DNA of 64,000 bases from Erythrocercus mccallii (GCA_013397435.1 VZRG01000182.1:302701-366700); one strand, 5' to 3'; numbered from the stretch's first letter, positions 54,101 through 60,979 are shown. The notes: generated by a model from the letters alone, not told the origin. Numbers and translations are program-made.

Positions 54101-57100
54101 GCCAACCTGCATGGGTTTACGCAGTTCTGTACACCCTTAGGAGGTCAGCCAACATACCCAAATTTATGCAATATTTGAGAAACTGGCAGGGTTGGATGTT
54201 GGGGATTCTTTTTAAGCTCCTACGTCTTAAGTGCAGAATTTGCACTGATCTCATTTTGGGATCATAATAAGAGGTTTGAAATCCCGCATCTCATGATTCA
54301 GTAGAATTGTGAGGCATCATTCTTAAGCAAAAAAGCCAAAATATTCTTCCTTTTTTCCCTAGCTGTTCACAAGTTTTAAAGCAGTTTGCTCAAGAAAGTA
54401 CTTTCTGAAAATTCTCACAAAATCATGCACTTGGCAACTCTTCAGGAGGTTTTCTTAAATACAACAAGTTTTCTGCAAAATACCAACTAGCAGAAAAAGC
54501 AGGTATGAAATGGGGCTCTTGCTCAGACCCTTCCATGCCTTATGCATTCCTACTGTGTCGTAATAAAAACTGGATGCAATTTTCTTGGGAAAGGACAACA
54601 TCTGTGCACTCTGCAAAGCATTTTCCACACTTGCCTTGAAGAAGGAGGAAAAATTATTCTTTCTCTGGATAAAATGTGTTGTCATGTGCATGACCTACAG
54701 CTGGCTCCTCGGTAGGATTAGCCAGGGATTGGATGGGTGGCAGCTCTGAGATGCAGATTTTCTGCTGAAGTTACTACATTGTGATGTATTTAGTTCTGGC
54801 CAAATTTTTCGTACTAAATAACTAATGCCTTTTTAGTTCAAAGGAATTATTGGGGGAAAAATATACTCATCTCAGCTGTCTATGACACCAGGGCTACATG
54901 TTACTGTAGCTGCACCAGAGCAGGCATCGCACTGGTTTCGTGTGCACAGGAGTTACGTGACACCATTTTAAAATTACGCGTCATGTGTTCTTCTGACCAG
55001 ATAAAAGGTGGGAAGGTGCACTACATATCTGATGCTGGAGTTGCTGGGAAAGTGGAAAGGAACATCCCTGAGGTGTATGCTGCAGATGGCCAGTGGCACT
55101 CGGTCCTCCTGGAGAAGAACGGCTCTGCCACCACCGTGTCAGTGGACAGGACTCACAGCCGGGACATTCTCCACACCACCCAAGACTTTGGTGGGCTCAA
55201 CGTCCTCACCATTTCTCTGGGAGGAATTCCATCCAGCCAACCTTTCAAGAGTGCAGCTGCAGGTACTTTTTTTCCCCCCCCCCAAGTACTGTAATTCTTT
55301 ATCAGTAATTAGTGTACATCCATCCTTTGCCAGAAGAAATGCAAACTGAATGAGTAAGGATTACAGACTTTGTTCCTCTAGTATGCACTGCAGGCTTCTT
55401 GTTTCCAAAAGCAGGCACTCCATCTGCAGGGCTTTTTTGAGACAGGGGAGTTGCTTGTCTGTACATCAGTTGCTATATTTTTGTTACCCCAATGGAGAAG
55501 AAAGGAAGTATTCTTTACCGGAGTCATAATCTGGAAAATCAAGGCAAATCATTTTTTTGGGGCAAAAATGCTAAACAAAAACTTTAAAAAGATTTGGTAA
55601 GTCCTGCAGGATTTACCCTGTTATTAATATGATTAAAATATTTTCTGCAACTCCAAGGTCCCCCCACTTTATCCTGCTGTCAGATGAAGAGTAGGATTTA
55701 TTTCTGAGCAAGGACAATAAGGAACCACCCTCTGACTGATGTCTAGCTGTTAAGGAGCAAATCAGTCTACCTCAAGAGTTAAAGGAACTGTCTCAAACCC
55801 TGGCAAAAGAAGTAGATAACACATATTTGATATCATTTCCCAAGTGCTAGGTAAAGATGGAAGTGATTTTTTAGCTGCAAAACATGAGATACTCCAGACA
55901 ATACAGATGTATTTTTCACATTTTCCTATATCGAAAAATCTTCCTGGCTTCATGAATTGTGACCAGATAAAGTATTTCTGAGTGGAGCAAATTCACACTT
56001 TACACTTGTGTATTGTGAATATGTATGAAATGTGGTACGAAATCATGTGGATACTGTGCTGACCTTTATCCTTTTTACATGTATGTTTTATGAGCTGCAT
56101 GTGCATGGAAAAAGCAGAGGCTTGTGGGAAAGCTGGAACAAGGAAAATTGAGGACACTAACCTCTCACCACTGCCCAATGCTGTGGCAGACAAATTAGGA
56201 ATGTCTGGCTTCCATTAAGCACACACAGTCCAAAATCCCTTATTCATATGATTTTATTTTATTTTAATATTGGATTACATTGTGTACAACATACCAAGGA
56301 TTTAGAAGGCGCTGGTGTAAAACTCTGCATGAACCCAAAGTCGAAAATATCTGCAGTGCTGTTAAAGGCAGACAAGACATGAGGTGACAGGGCTGTGAAG
56401 TTGCTGTGTCCAGTTAAATTTCCAGATGCAGGTAGATGTGACCAATTGCCCGTTGCTGTTTATCACATCGCATCAGTACTACAAGGAACCACTACACATG
56501 CAGCAAGGTGATCATCACTCTTGCTTGGGCTCCCAGCTGAACCTAAATCTTCAGCCCTGAGGATTACAAACCTTTAATACCATCTCATACAACTCAAGTA
56601 TATTTGCTGTTTCATGGCAGAGTGGTATCCATCTCTGTGTACCGTTTTGCCACAGTTCCAAGCAGAGATTGCCGTAAGGCTGCACTACCAAAAAATCCTT
56701 CCAGGAAAGATTTGTTCTGGGGGATATAGAGAATTATTAGACTGGCAAAAAACTGGATTTTCCTGTGACCTCACTCAAGCACTGAACAGAACTTGGGGAT
56801 AATTCCACCTCCCTGGGCTCTCACACCACTAAAAGCTGTTGTAGGGTAGCACTGCAACCAAGGTATGGGAAGTTTGGAAAAAGGCCACTCAAGATTCAGA
56901 GACAGAAAAGCATTGCCGTGAATTTAGGGGACAGGAGACTTAGCTGAAGGCAAACTCAAATAATGTTTGGTGCTAGCACAGCCAAGCAAGCTGCCCACAG
57001 GATTCTCTGTGGGAAATAATAAGTTTTAAAAATATGGGAAAATCAGGAGACAAAAGCATTTCAGTATATAGAATGAAGTCATTAGAAGGCATATTAATTC

Positions 57101-59131
57101 AAATTCAATTTAAAGACATTAAGTACTGTTAGAATAGACGTTTCCCAATGGTAACCATGTGAATTCTTGGCTTATTTAGTGAACAGTGGAGACTGTATTG
57201 CGCTGTTGACAGTGCATACTCACACCCTTCAGCTCCCAACGACTCTGTCCCTTTTCTCCCCTTCCTCAGGCTTCAGCGGCTGCATTTCCTACATCAAGTA
57301 CGGCGGGGAGAGCCTTCCCTTCGCCGGCAAGCACAGCCTGGCCACGCTCTCCAAAACAGACGCCTCGGTGAAGATCGGCTGCCGCGGGCCCGACGTGTGT
57401 GCCAGCAATCCCTGCTGGGGCGAGCTGATGTGCGTCAACCGCTGGTTCGCCTACCAGTGCGTGCCGCCGGGCGCCTGTGCCTCCAGCCCCTGCCGCAACG
57501 GGGGCAGCTGCGAGCCCGGGCCCCACGCCGGCTTCACCTGCAGCTGCCCCGAGGCGTACGCGGGACGGACGTGTGAGACCGTGGTGGCCTGCCTGGGCGT
57601 CCTGTGTGCCCCCGGCCACGAGTGTAGGGCGGGCGTCAACGGCGGCCACGTGTGCCTGCTGTCCCCGCAGCCCAGCGAGCTGTCCCTGCCGCTCTGGGCC
57701 GTGCCCGCCATCGTGGGCAGCTGCGCCACGCTCCTGGCGCTGCTGGTCCTCAGCCTCATCCTCTGCAACCAGTGCCGAGGGAAGAAGGCAAAGGGGCCGA
57801 AAGAGGAGAAGAAAACAAAGCAGAAGAAGAAAAAGGGGAGCGAGAACGTGGCGTTTGATGACCCTGACAACATCCCGCCCTACGGTGATGACATGACTGT
57901 CAGGAAGCAGCCCGAAGGGAACCCGAAACCCGACATCATCGAGAGGGAAAACCCTTACCTCATCTACGACGAGACGGACATCCCGCACGCCGCGGAGACC
58001 ATCCCCAGCGCCCCGCTGGCATCCCCCGAGGCCGAGATCGAGCACTACGACATCGACAATGCCAGCAGCATCGCCCCCTCCGATGCGGATATCATCCAGC
58101 ACTACAAGCAGTTCCGGAGCCACACTCCCAAGTTCTCCATCCAGAGGCACAGCCCGCTGGGCTTCGCACGGCAGTCGCCCATGCCGCTGGGCGCCAGCAG
58201 CCTGACCTACCAGCCGGCCTACGGGCAGGGCCTGAGGACAGCGTCCCTGAGCCATTCGGCGTGCCCCACTCCCAACCCCCTGTCTCGGCACAGCCCCGCG
58301 CCCTTCTCCAAATCCTCGACCTTCTACAGGCACAGCCCGGCCAGGGAGCTGCACCTCGCCATCCGGGAAGGGAGCCCGCTGGAGATGCACGGCGATGTCT
58401 GCCAGCCTGGCATCTTTAACTACGCCACTCGGCTGGGGAGGAGAAGCAAGAGCCCACAGACCATGGCGAGCCACAGCTCCCGCCCGGGAAGCCGCCTGAA
58501 GCAGCCCATCGGGCAGATCCCGCTGGAGACGTCTCCTCCGGTGGGGCTGTCCATTGAAGAGGTGGAGAGACTGAACACCCCTCGCCCCAGGAACCCCAGC
58601 ATCTGCAGCGCGGACCACGGCCGCTCCTCTTCGGAGGAGGACTGCAGGAGGCCTCTGTCCCGGACCAGGAACCCTGCCGACGGCATTCCCGCGCCCGAGT
58701 CCTCCTCCGACAGCGACTCGCACGAGTCCTTCACCTGCTCCGAGATGGAGTACGACCGGGATAAGCCCGTGGCCTACACCTCCAGGATGCCCAAGTTATC
58801 CCAGGTCAACGAGTCGGACGCGGATGACGAGGACAACTACGGCTGCAGGCTGAAGCCCCGGCGGTACCCGGGGCGCCGCGGCGAGGGCGGGCCCGTGGGG
58901 GCACAGGCGGCCGGGGAGAGCTCCCTGCCCGGGAAGCTGGGGCAGCAGGCGGGAACCTTCAACTGGGACAACCTCTTGAACTGGGGCCCGGGCTTTGGGC
59001 ATTACGTGGATGTTTTCAAAGATTTGGCATCGCTTCCTGAAAAAACAGCAGCAGCAGCAGCAAGTGAAGACAGCAAAGGGGGTACAGCGAAGCCTGTTTC
59101 CAAGGAGGGGGAAGCAGAACAGTATGTATAG
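32..59131 (+). CDS. FAT4: FAT4 protocadherin, 3' two thirds (16 exons, N-terminus outside window)
   Basis: Sixteen GT-AG exons join in one open frame: 32-163, 2857-3118, 4924-5274, 9352-10274, 11023-11197, 25011-25191, 28569-28813, 31155-35504, 40574-40678, 42251-42558, 46600-46685, 47702-47881, 48890-49014, 50135-50352, 55001-55262, 57270-59131 (9765 nt, 3254 residues plus stop). Domain order is the end of one cadherin repeat, about 18 further repeats marked by DxNDN-type linkers, a membrane-proximal region, EGFs, laminin-G, EGF, laminin-G, EGFs, one transmembrane helix (about window residues 2774-2799) and a tail of about 455 residues. FAT1-3 have a single laminin-G, so the paired laminin-G domains and the tail ending EQYV point to FAT4. 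In the family it is a plasma-membrane receptor/ligand for DCHS1 in planar polarity and growth control. About 1.7 thousand N-terminal residues are missing upstream. Mammalian FAT4 has about 17 coding exons, so these are probably exons 2-17 (inference). Confidence 0.97.
164..2856 (+). other. Intron (2.7 kb, phase 0)
   Basis: GT-AG intron between window exons 1 and 2. It is AT-rich with scattered open frames on both strands, none with recognisable similarity or neighbouring splice support. A more GC-rich patch lies at about 2320-2460. I see no clear mobile element. Confidence 0.9.
2857..3118 (+). CDS. FAT4: FAT4 window exon 2: cadherin repeat
   Basis: 262 nt, entering in phase 0 (GANALVTYT) and leaving in phase 1 inside a Gly codon. 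It carries the body of a cadherin repeat with the LDRE motif (LDRERRSKYSLLVRADDG) and the calcium-binding linker SDVNDHIPKF, then starts the next repeat with the IPED motif. The donor is gtaagc. Confidence 0.96.
4097..4209 (+). repeat. Duplicated intronic block, copy 1
   Basis: This stretch matches 4722-4833 in the same orientation with about 11 mismatches in 113 positions (about 90% identity, counted by eye). Both copies start with gttaactgtgctgcac and end in aatgttcaaaat followed by an A-rich run. I do not recognise the family. Confidence 0.9.
4722..4833 (+). repeat. Duplicated intronic block, copy 2, about 90 bp upstream of exon 3
   Basis: Second copy of the 4097-4209 block, offset by about 625 bp in the same orientation. 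It ends 90 bp before the acceptor at 4923, so its 3' end lies close to the region that could hold the branch point. Confidence 0.9.
4924..5274 (+). CDS. FAT4: FAT4 window exon 3: cadherin repeat
   Basis: 351 nt, phase 1 to phase 1, so it is a symmetric exon. The first Gly codon is split with the previous exon. It encodes SLVAAILATDDDSG, the LDYE motif and the linker LDVNDNPPVF, then the next repeat up to VTDADDG. The donor is gtaggg. Confidence 0.96.
5275..9351 (+). other. Intron (4.1 kb, phase 1)
   Basis: GT-AG intron between window exons 3 and 4. It is AT-rich, with a G-run at 7372-7379 followed by a T-run. The open frames are short and none is recognisable. I see no intact mobile element. 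Confidence 0.9.
9352..10274 (+). CDS. FAT4: FAT4 window exon 4: three cadherin repeats
   Basis: 923 nt, entering in phase 1 and leaving in phase 0. It encodes consecutive cadherin repeats with linkers LDVNDSPPSF, LDINDNNPLF and KDVNDFIPTF, and LDRE motifs in each body. Many codons end in G or C, unlike the flanking introns. The exon ends in ENLETLPKVILQ and continues directly into VVARDDD of the next exon. The donor is gtgggt. Confidence 0.97.
10275..11022 (+). other. Intron (0.75 kb, phase 0)
   Basis: Short GT-AG intron. It begins with an A/T-rich stretch in which attaaaaag-g-ggcaaa-like words occur twice about 60 bp apart (about 10345 and 10404). Nothing else is recognisable. Confidence 0.9.
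11023..11197 (+). CDS. FAT4: FAT4 window exon 5: cadherin repeat, first part
   Basis: 175 nt, phase 0 in and phase 1 out. It encodes VVARDDDQGLNSRLTYV, an LDRE motif (SLDREAKEQYLLLV) and TAADAG. The rest of this repeat is in the next exon, 13.8 kb downstream. The donor is gtgagg. Confidence 0.96.
17999..18215 (-). mobile_element. CR1 LINE 3' end, truncated
   Basis: Starts with the reverse complement of the CR1 3' tail (atcataaaatgatttgggat-like), then gaagggacc, gaattccaacc, cttccagggatggg and cctgggcaacctgtgccag. This is the avian CR1 3' end read on the minus strand. It has an internal duplication of gaccttaaat near the tail. Confidence 0.9.
19812..19824. promoter_or_regulatory. RFX/X-box-like palindrome
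   Basis: gttgc-aaa-gcaac is a perfect inverted repeat resembling the X-box bound by RFX factors. It sits in an intron stretch that looks like a conserved element (about 19780-20040). The motif alone is weak evidence of function. Confidence 0.3.
22144..22216. mobile_element. Foldback (MITE-like) element, degraded
   Basis: A 73-bp unit is bounded by a perfect 12-bp inverted repeat, gggccaaattct and agaatttggccc, with partial complementarity continuing inward (ggtcctta against gaggacggt). Palindromes with these ends recur in sauropsid genomes and are thought to derive from non-autonomous DNA transposons. That attribution is from memory. Confidence 0.6.
25011..25191 (+). CDS. FAT4: FAT4 window exon 6: cadherin repeat, second part
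   Basis: 181 nt, phase 1 in and phase 2 out. It completes the repeat begun in exon 5 (GSPALTGTGTIAVTV), carries the linker DDVNDNVPTF and starts the next repeat with VPEDAPTGTD and SDADASANAVI. The last codon is split AG|G (Arg). The donor is gtaggt. Confidence 0.96.
25192..28568 (+). other. Intron (3.4 kb, phase 2)
   Basis: GT-AG intron, strongly AT-rich with poly-T runs near 25400-25450. A short CA-rich patch lies near 27950-27965. No coding sequence or clear mobile element is recognisable. It ends in a tandem acceptor (28561-28568). Confidence 0.9.
28569..28813 (+). CDS. FAT4: FAT4 window exon 7: cadherin repeat
   Basis: 245 nt if the downstream of two in-frame acceptors is used. I chose it because AG|G then gives R-L-M-GGNSQF, the same length as my recollection of mammalian FAT4 (R-I-S-GGNSQF). 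It encodes the repeat body with LDREARENYTLVVVASDGG and the linker ADVNDNPPKF, and ends in phase 1 within a Gly codon. The donor is gtaacc. Confidence 0.93.
28814..31154 (+). other. Intron (2.3 kb, phase 1)
   Basis: GT-AG intron. A CR1 fragment sits about 50 bp after the donor. The remainder is AT-rich with no recognisable coding sequence. Confidence 0.9.
28866..29022 (-). mobile_element. CR1 LINE 3' end, truncated
   Basis: Contains ggaatggtttgggttggga, gggaccttagagatcatcta, cctgccatgggcagg, cttccacta and cagggatgggcatccacagc. This is the standard avian CR1 3' end on the minus strand. Confidence 0.92.
31155..35504 (+). CDS. FAT4: FAT4 window exon 8: giant exon, cadherin array into EGF1-3
   Basis: A single 4350-nt exon, phase 1 in and phase 1 out (about 1450 residues). 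It runs from GSFVFAVTVTDAD through consecutive cadherin repeats. Canonical linkers include IDVNDNVPEF, LDENDNAPRF, TDVNDNAPRF, VDSNDNAPLF, IDVNDNSPAF and EDINDNGP. Non-canonical linkers lie at 31379-31405, 32948-32971 and 33575-33598. After IDQNDNPSQP comes a membrane-proximal region without a cadherin motif (about 34560-35120). EGF1 follows, with an unusually long C3-C4 loop (35126-35287), then a calcium-binding EGF2 (DIDEC...) and most of EGF3 (DVNEC...). EGF2 and EGF3 both fit the Asp/Asn-hydroxylation pattern C-x-N-x4-F-x-C. The donor is gtatgc. Reading through it meets a stop at 35608. Confidence 0.98.
35505..40573 (+). other. Intron (5.1 kb, phase 1)
   Basis: GT-AG intron splitting EGF3 near its last cysteine. 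It holds a CR1 fragment (38515-38629) and a long AT-rich, CpG-poor stretch (about 36980-37560) that looks like a conserved non-coding element. Nothing coding is recognisable. Confidence 0.9.
38515..38629 (+). mobile_element. CR1 LINE 3' end, truncated
   Basis: Reads gatgtccctgcccatgg, ggggttggaac, ccctttccaacccaaacc and attctatgagtc on the plus strand. This is the 3' terminus of avian CR1 including its terminal short repeats. Confidence 0.88.
40574..40678 (+). CDS. FAT4: FAT4 window exon 9: end of EGF3 and EGF4
   Basis: 105 nt, phase 1 to phase 1. It completes EGF3 (GKTCD) and encodes most of EGF4, NYCECNPCFNGGSCQ and FCHCPFG. The CFNGGSC segment fits the O-fucosylation pattern C2-x4-S/T-C3. 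The acceptor is tcatcacag and the donor gtgagt. Confidence 0.96.
40679..42250 (+). other. Intron (1.6 kb, phase 1)
   Basis: GT-AG intron, AT-rich, with no recognisable coding sequence or mobile element. Confidence 0.9.
42251..42558 (+). CDS. FAT4: FAT4 window exon 10: end of EGF4 and laminin-G 1, first part
   Basis: 308 nt, phase 1 in and phase 0 out. It closes EGF4 (VFGNHCE) and begins the first laminin-G domain (LNSYGFEELSYMEF, ALLLYNYDNQTG, FLALEIAGGRLRFSYNLGSG, DGQFHTVIARRAGM). The frame stays open for about 255 nt past the donor (gtaaga), but the splice to AASLTVDSC matches the family. Confidence 0.96.
43632..43965 (+). mobile_element. CR1 LINE 3' end, longest copy in the window
   Basis: About 330 bp containing acaggacaagaggaaatggc, aacaggctgcccagggaagt, ggttgagtcaccatccctgg and gatcttttccaacattaagg, ending in ggttctatggttctgtg. 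This is the distal part of an avian CR1, plus strand, with no protein-coding capacity left. Confidence 0.92.
45708..45818 (-). mobile_element. CR1 LINE 3' end, truncated
   Basis: cagagtcacagaatggtttg, aagatcatctggtttcatc, catgggcatggacaccttcc and actagaccaggctgagg follow the minus-strand CR1 3' end. The copy is diverged. Confidence 0.88.
46045..46127 (+). repeat. 43-bp tandem duplication
   Basis: ttatttttaactagtaatct at about 46045 recurs at about 46088, with the following ctca[g/a]tgttt[c/g]tactcccag also repeated. Two point differences separate the copies, so the duplication is fairly recent. Confidence 0.95.
46600..46685 (+). CDS. FAT4: FAT4 window exon 11: laminin-G 1, middle part
   Basis: 86 nt, phase 0 in and phase 2 out. 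It encodes AASLTVDSCSEDQEPGYC and TVSNVAVSTDW, the Trp codon being split TG|G. The acceptor is ccttttgcag and the donor gtaagt. Confidence 0.95.
46686..47701 (+). other. Intron (1.0 kb, phase 2)
   Basis: GT-AG intron with a long T-run near 46733-46748. Nothing else is recognisable. Confidence 0.9.
47702..47881 (+). CDS. FAT4: FAT4 window exon 12: laminin-G 1, C-terminal part
   Basis: 180 nt, phase 2 in and phase 2 out. It encodes TLDVQPNRVTVGGIRS, the typical laminin-G ending HDFVGCIMEFAVNGRPLEPS and AAQGILDQ, with Gln split CA|G. The donor is gtacgt. Confidence 0.96.
47882..48889 (+). other. Intron (1.0 kb, phase 2)
   Basis: GT-AG intron containing a CR1 fragment at 48623-48764. The remainder is unremarkable. 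Confidence 0.9.
48623..48764 (-). mobile_element. CR1 LINE 3' end, truncated
   Basis: ggaatggtttaggttggaag, agacctcaaagatcatccag, ttccaaccctcctgccatgg and cacttccagggatgggg give a clear minus-strand avian CR1 3' end. It lies about 125 bp upstream of exon 13. Confidence 0.93.
48890..49014 (+). CDS. FAT4: FAT4 window exon 13: EGF between the two laminin-G domains
   Basis: 125 nt, phase 2 in and phase 1 out. It encodes one EGF with all six cysteines (CPRLEGACTTSPCQHGGTC, then CHCKDGLTGKHCEK). CQHGGTC fits the O-fucosylation pattern. Its place between two laminin-G domains is diagnostic for FAT4 within the family. The donor is gtaagg. Confidence 0.96.
49015..50134 (+). other. Intron (1.1 kb, phase 1)
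   Basis: GT-AG intron, AT-rich except for its last 120 bp. No gene or mobile element is recognisable. Confidence 0.9.
50135..50352 (+). CDS. FAT4: FAT4 window exon 14: laminin-G 2, first part
   Basis: 218 nt, phase 1 in and phase 0 out. It encodes ITADTALSLEGKGRLDYHMS, then a GC-rich Ala/Gly/Arg stretch (50224-50268), then LEVKFMTKSENGVLLHVQES and SNFTTVK. The flanks match the family closely, while the GC-rich middle differs from mammalian FAT4 as I recall it. The donor is gtaaga. Confidence 0.95.
52508..52697 (+). mobile_element. CR1 LINE 3' end, truncated
   Basis: tgttgcccaaagaagttttg, taccccatccctggaagtgc, aaggccaggttggatggatc, ggtgtccctgcccatg and cttccaactcaaaccaatcc, ending in ggttctatg, give an avian CR1 3' end on the plus strand. 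Confidence 0.93.
54022..54069 (+). repeat. 24-bp tandem duplication
   Basis: Two adjacent copies of a 24-bp unit beginning aatatgtgtgaccaaacatg. They differ only at the last base. Confidence 0.97.
55001..55262 (+). CDS. FAT4: FAT4 window exon 15: laminin-G 2, middle part
   Basis: 262 nt, phase 0 in and phase 1 out. It encodes IKGGKVHYISDAGVAGKVER, DGQWHSVLLEKNGSATTVSV, the HTTQDFGGLNVLTISLGGIP stretch and SAAAG. The donor gtactt is weaker than most here and is followed by T- and C-runs. Confidence 0.95.
55263..57269 (+). other. Intron (2.0 kb, phase 1)
   Basis: GT-AG intron, beginning with a T-run then a C-run (about 55268-55283). It is AT-rich and nothing else is recognisable. Confidence 0.9.
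57270..59131 (+). CDS. FAT4: FAT4 window exon 16: end of laminin-G 2, EGFs, transmembrane helix, cytoplasmic tail
   Basis: 1862 coding nt, phase 1 in, stop TAG at 59129-59131. It closes laminin-G 2 (GFSGCISYIKYGGESLPF), then gives EGF-type modules (CASNPCWGELMC, CASSPCRNGGSC, CSCPEAYAGRTCE) and a short Cys-containing stalk. The single transmembrane helix starts LPLWAVPAIVGSCATLLALL (about 57686-57763). A basic, Lys-rich stop-transfer segment follows (RGKKAKGPKEEKKTKQKKKK). The tail of about 455 residues is rich in Ser and Pro and includes GSENVAFDDPDNIPPYGDD, several RHSP motifs, SSSEEDCRRP and DSDSHESFTCSEMEYD. It ends GEAEQYV, a hydrophobic C-terminus that could meet a PDZ domain but does not fit the classic class I or II pattern. 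The exon is strongly GC- and CpG-rich until about 58990. Confidence 0.98.
59048..59062 (+). repeat. In-frame (GCA)5 run encoding poly-alanine
   Basis: Five consecutive GCA codons near the C-terminus encode Ala5 (EKTAAAAASEDS). Mammalian FAT4 has a shorter alanine run here by my recollection. Confidence 0.95.
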
Positions 59132-59812
59132 GCTTTGCCTCCTGGTATTGCCGCAGTGCAAAGCCATGGAGCCTGCTCAAACCATTATATGGTTGTAGAA
59201 AAGCCAAGGTCAGCATCTGATCCCCAGGCCAGTCTGGTTGGAGGAGACTTTAAAAAATAATAACCATTATGCTGCTGAAAGAGACTTGAGACATTTTTAA
59301 TTTAATTATGCTTGGATGAATTTATTTCTCCTGCATGCATTGTATTTGCAAACCAGATATTCGGCATGCAGCCTTTGGAAAGGGTTTTCCTATTTACCAT
59401 TGTTTGGTTCGTGATTCTTAAATTAATAATGCTTTGTTCTGAAAATGAACTAACTTTTCGTTTCAATTGTGAAGGATGTGCGTATTGTCTCCAGCTACTA
59501 ACATGTTTTACGATGCAAGAGTACTGAGGATTCCATTTTCCTTTAAGAAGTGCATGGAAGTAAGATGATGAATGAAGGAATTACAGTAGTGAAGTGTCTC
59601 AGAAAATGTAGTTACCATATCCTGCAGTTGCTCACATGTGACTTTATGGATGAAATCAGCTTGAATAATTGCTGGCAACAGTGCTTGCTGTAAGTCTTAT
59701 TCCATACAAGAGGTGCTAGAAGCAGCTCAAGCCAGTCAGCACTTTAGGAGTTTTGGGTTTTTTTCTTTTCAGTTCGTTTATTTGTTCATTTCAGGTTTCT
59801 CTATCTCCTTTT

Positions 59813-59870
59813 TTTGTTTTGTTTTGTTTTGCTTTGTTTTGTTTGGTTGGTTTGGGGTTTTTTTGACAAA
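59813..59870 (+). repeat. (TTTTG)n-like simple repeat in the 3' UTR
   Basis: Repeated gtttt/gcttt/gtttg units in the 3' UTR, ending in a T-run. Such runs can be bound by RNA-binding proteins, but nothing here shows it. Confidence 0.9.
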
Positions 59871-60079
59871 GTTGTGTGAGAGCTTCTGAATCTCTAGGAA
59901 ATGTTTTTTGGGGATGCTTACTTAATCCTGCTCCCTTCCTGCCCCCCCTCAGTGATTCCTGATGGTCATTTGGCAGCCCAGCCCAGCCCCCTGGCTCACA
60001 GCAGTGAGGGACAAACCTGTCCATTCCCACCATTCCCATCTCTTGGCCTCTCAGCTTGGCTGTGCTGCTGCTGCAGCCT

Positions 60080-60245
60080 GTGCTTCTCCCCTGATTCCAT
60101 TTTCTCATCTGTACTGTGGAAAGGTTGGACAAACACTTGGTTCCCTGCCTCACGGGAGTGTTGTGGGGGCTAATTAGTTAACTCATCTGAAGTGCTTCAA
60201 CATTATAAAGCACTATAATAAGTACTATCATAATTATTATTAAAG
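60080..60245 (+). mobile_element. Probable MIR (CORE-SINE) relic in the 3' UTR
   Basis: The order of tttctcatctgtactg, cctgcctcacgggagtgttg, tgggggctaattagttaact and cataattattatta follows the 3' half of MIR consensus (tcctcatctgtaaaatggg, cctcatagggttgttgtgag, and a terminal attattatta). The middle is diverged. MIR copies are rare and ancient in birds. Confidence 0.55.
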
Positions 60246-60701
60246 CACTGCCTAGCCTCTGTGACCTTGGAGTGGCATTTTCTGCATTCTATGATTTTCT
60301 ATGATGGAAACTTTGAAGAATTATTTATTGTATAGAAAATTACTGCACTCTAGCATTTTGGAGCGGATATGAGGGAAAACTACTTGTAGATTCATTAACG
60401 TAGCTTACCAGTTGCCCCCAGTTCCCTAAAGTTGTAGGTAAAATAGAATCTCACAAAGCCTTTACATCTTCATGCAGATCTGATGAACCTATTGTACTGT
60501 GTAAAAACTTCATTTTTTTTTTTTTACCTAAGCTGTGTTTTTATATCAATATTTTCCTATGCTGAATAGTTTTCTTACTTTCAGGGAAGGTAAGAAAAAT
60601 ACTTTTTTTACATTTGTTACTTATGTAACATCCATATTTTTCACATTTTGATAAAATTGTAACATACTGTATGCTTTCTACCTGTAAATGCCAATAATAG
60701 A

Positions 60702-60707
60702 ATTAAA
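60702..60707 (+). terminator. FAT4: Poly(A) signal candidate, proximal (ATTAAA)
   Basis: attaaa is followed after about 20 bp by tttagtgtgtcttattgg, a GT-rich downstream element. This would give a 3' UTR of about 1.6 kb. It is the best placed cleavage site in the window. Confidence 0.6.
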
Positions 60708-60945
60708 ATATTTATTTAAAATCTTTAGTGTGTCTTATTGGAAACCTTTTGTCTTTTCTCTCTAATTTCCACTCCTTGATCTTCACTTTTGGGGTTTAAG
60801 TTATAAGATATTAAAGCTATATAAACTTTTTAATTAGAAAACAGGCTTTAAGAAGCAAGTACGTATCTCAGGAAGATGGAGAAGAGTATCATGAGATTGT
60901 TGAGCCTAAGATAAGGTCAAGTACCAAATCTACTTTCATATTTCT

Positions 60946-60959
60946 AATAAAACAATAAA
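60946..60959 (+). terminator. FAT4: Poly(A) signal candidate, distal (two overlapping-spacing AATAAA)
   Basis: Two canonical aataaa hexamers at 60946-60951 and 60954-60959, followed by tgtattttagtc. They could serve as a distal or alternative site about 250 bp beyond the first. Confidence 0.5.
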
Positions 60960-60979
60960 AACTGTATTTTAGTCCATAA

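Larger units (their letters stand above)
50353..55000 (+). other. Intron (4.6 kb, phase 0)
   Basis: GT-AG intron with a CR1 fragment (52508-52697), a poly-A run near 51403-51417 and a 24-bp tandem duplication (54022-54069). No coding sequence is recognisable. Confidence 0.9.
59132..60730 (+). other. FAT4: FAT4 3' UTR (proximal form; may extend to about 60980)
   Basis: AT-rich sequence after the TAG stop. It holds a TTTTG-type simple repeat at about 59813-59870, a probable MIR/CORE-SINE relic at about 60080-60245 and poly(A) signal candidates at 60702 and 60946/60954. The end is inferred from the hexamers and the GT-rich sequence after the first. Confidence 0.7.

Noticed and set aside
57167..57269. 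ATG-started extension upstream of the last exon
   Set aside because: The frame happens to be open back to 57167, but the acceptor cttcctcag at 57261-57269 and the laminin-G continuity from exon 15 fix the exon start at 57270.
57266..58723. 485-residue open frame on the minus strand opposite the last FAT4 exon
   Set aside because: It is the mirror of a GC-rich conserved coding exon, where stop codons are rare in all frames. Its low-complexity Arg/Gly/Ala translation shows no domain, and the plus strand is clearly FAT4.
60250..60303. cattctatgattttctatgat, considered as a CR1 tail in the 3' UTR
   Set aside because: Too short to separate from chance, and the preceding CR1 body is not recognisable.
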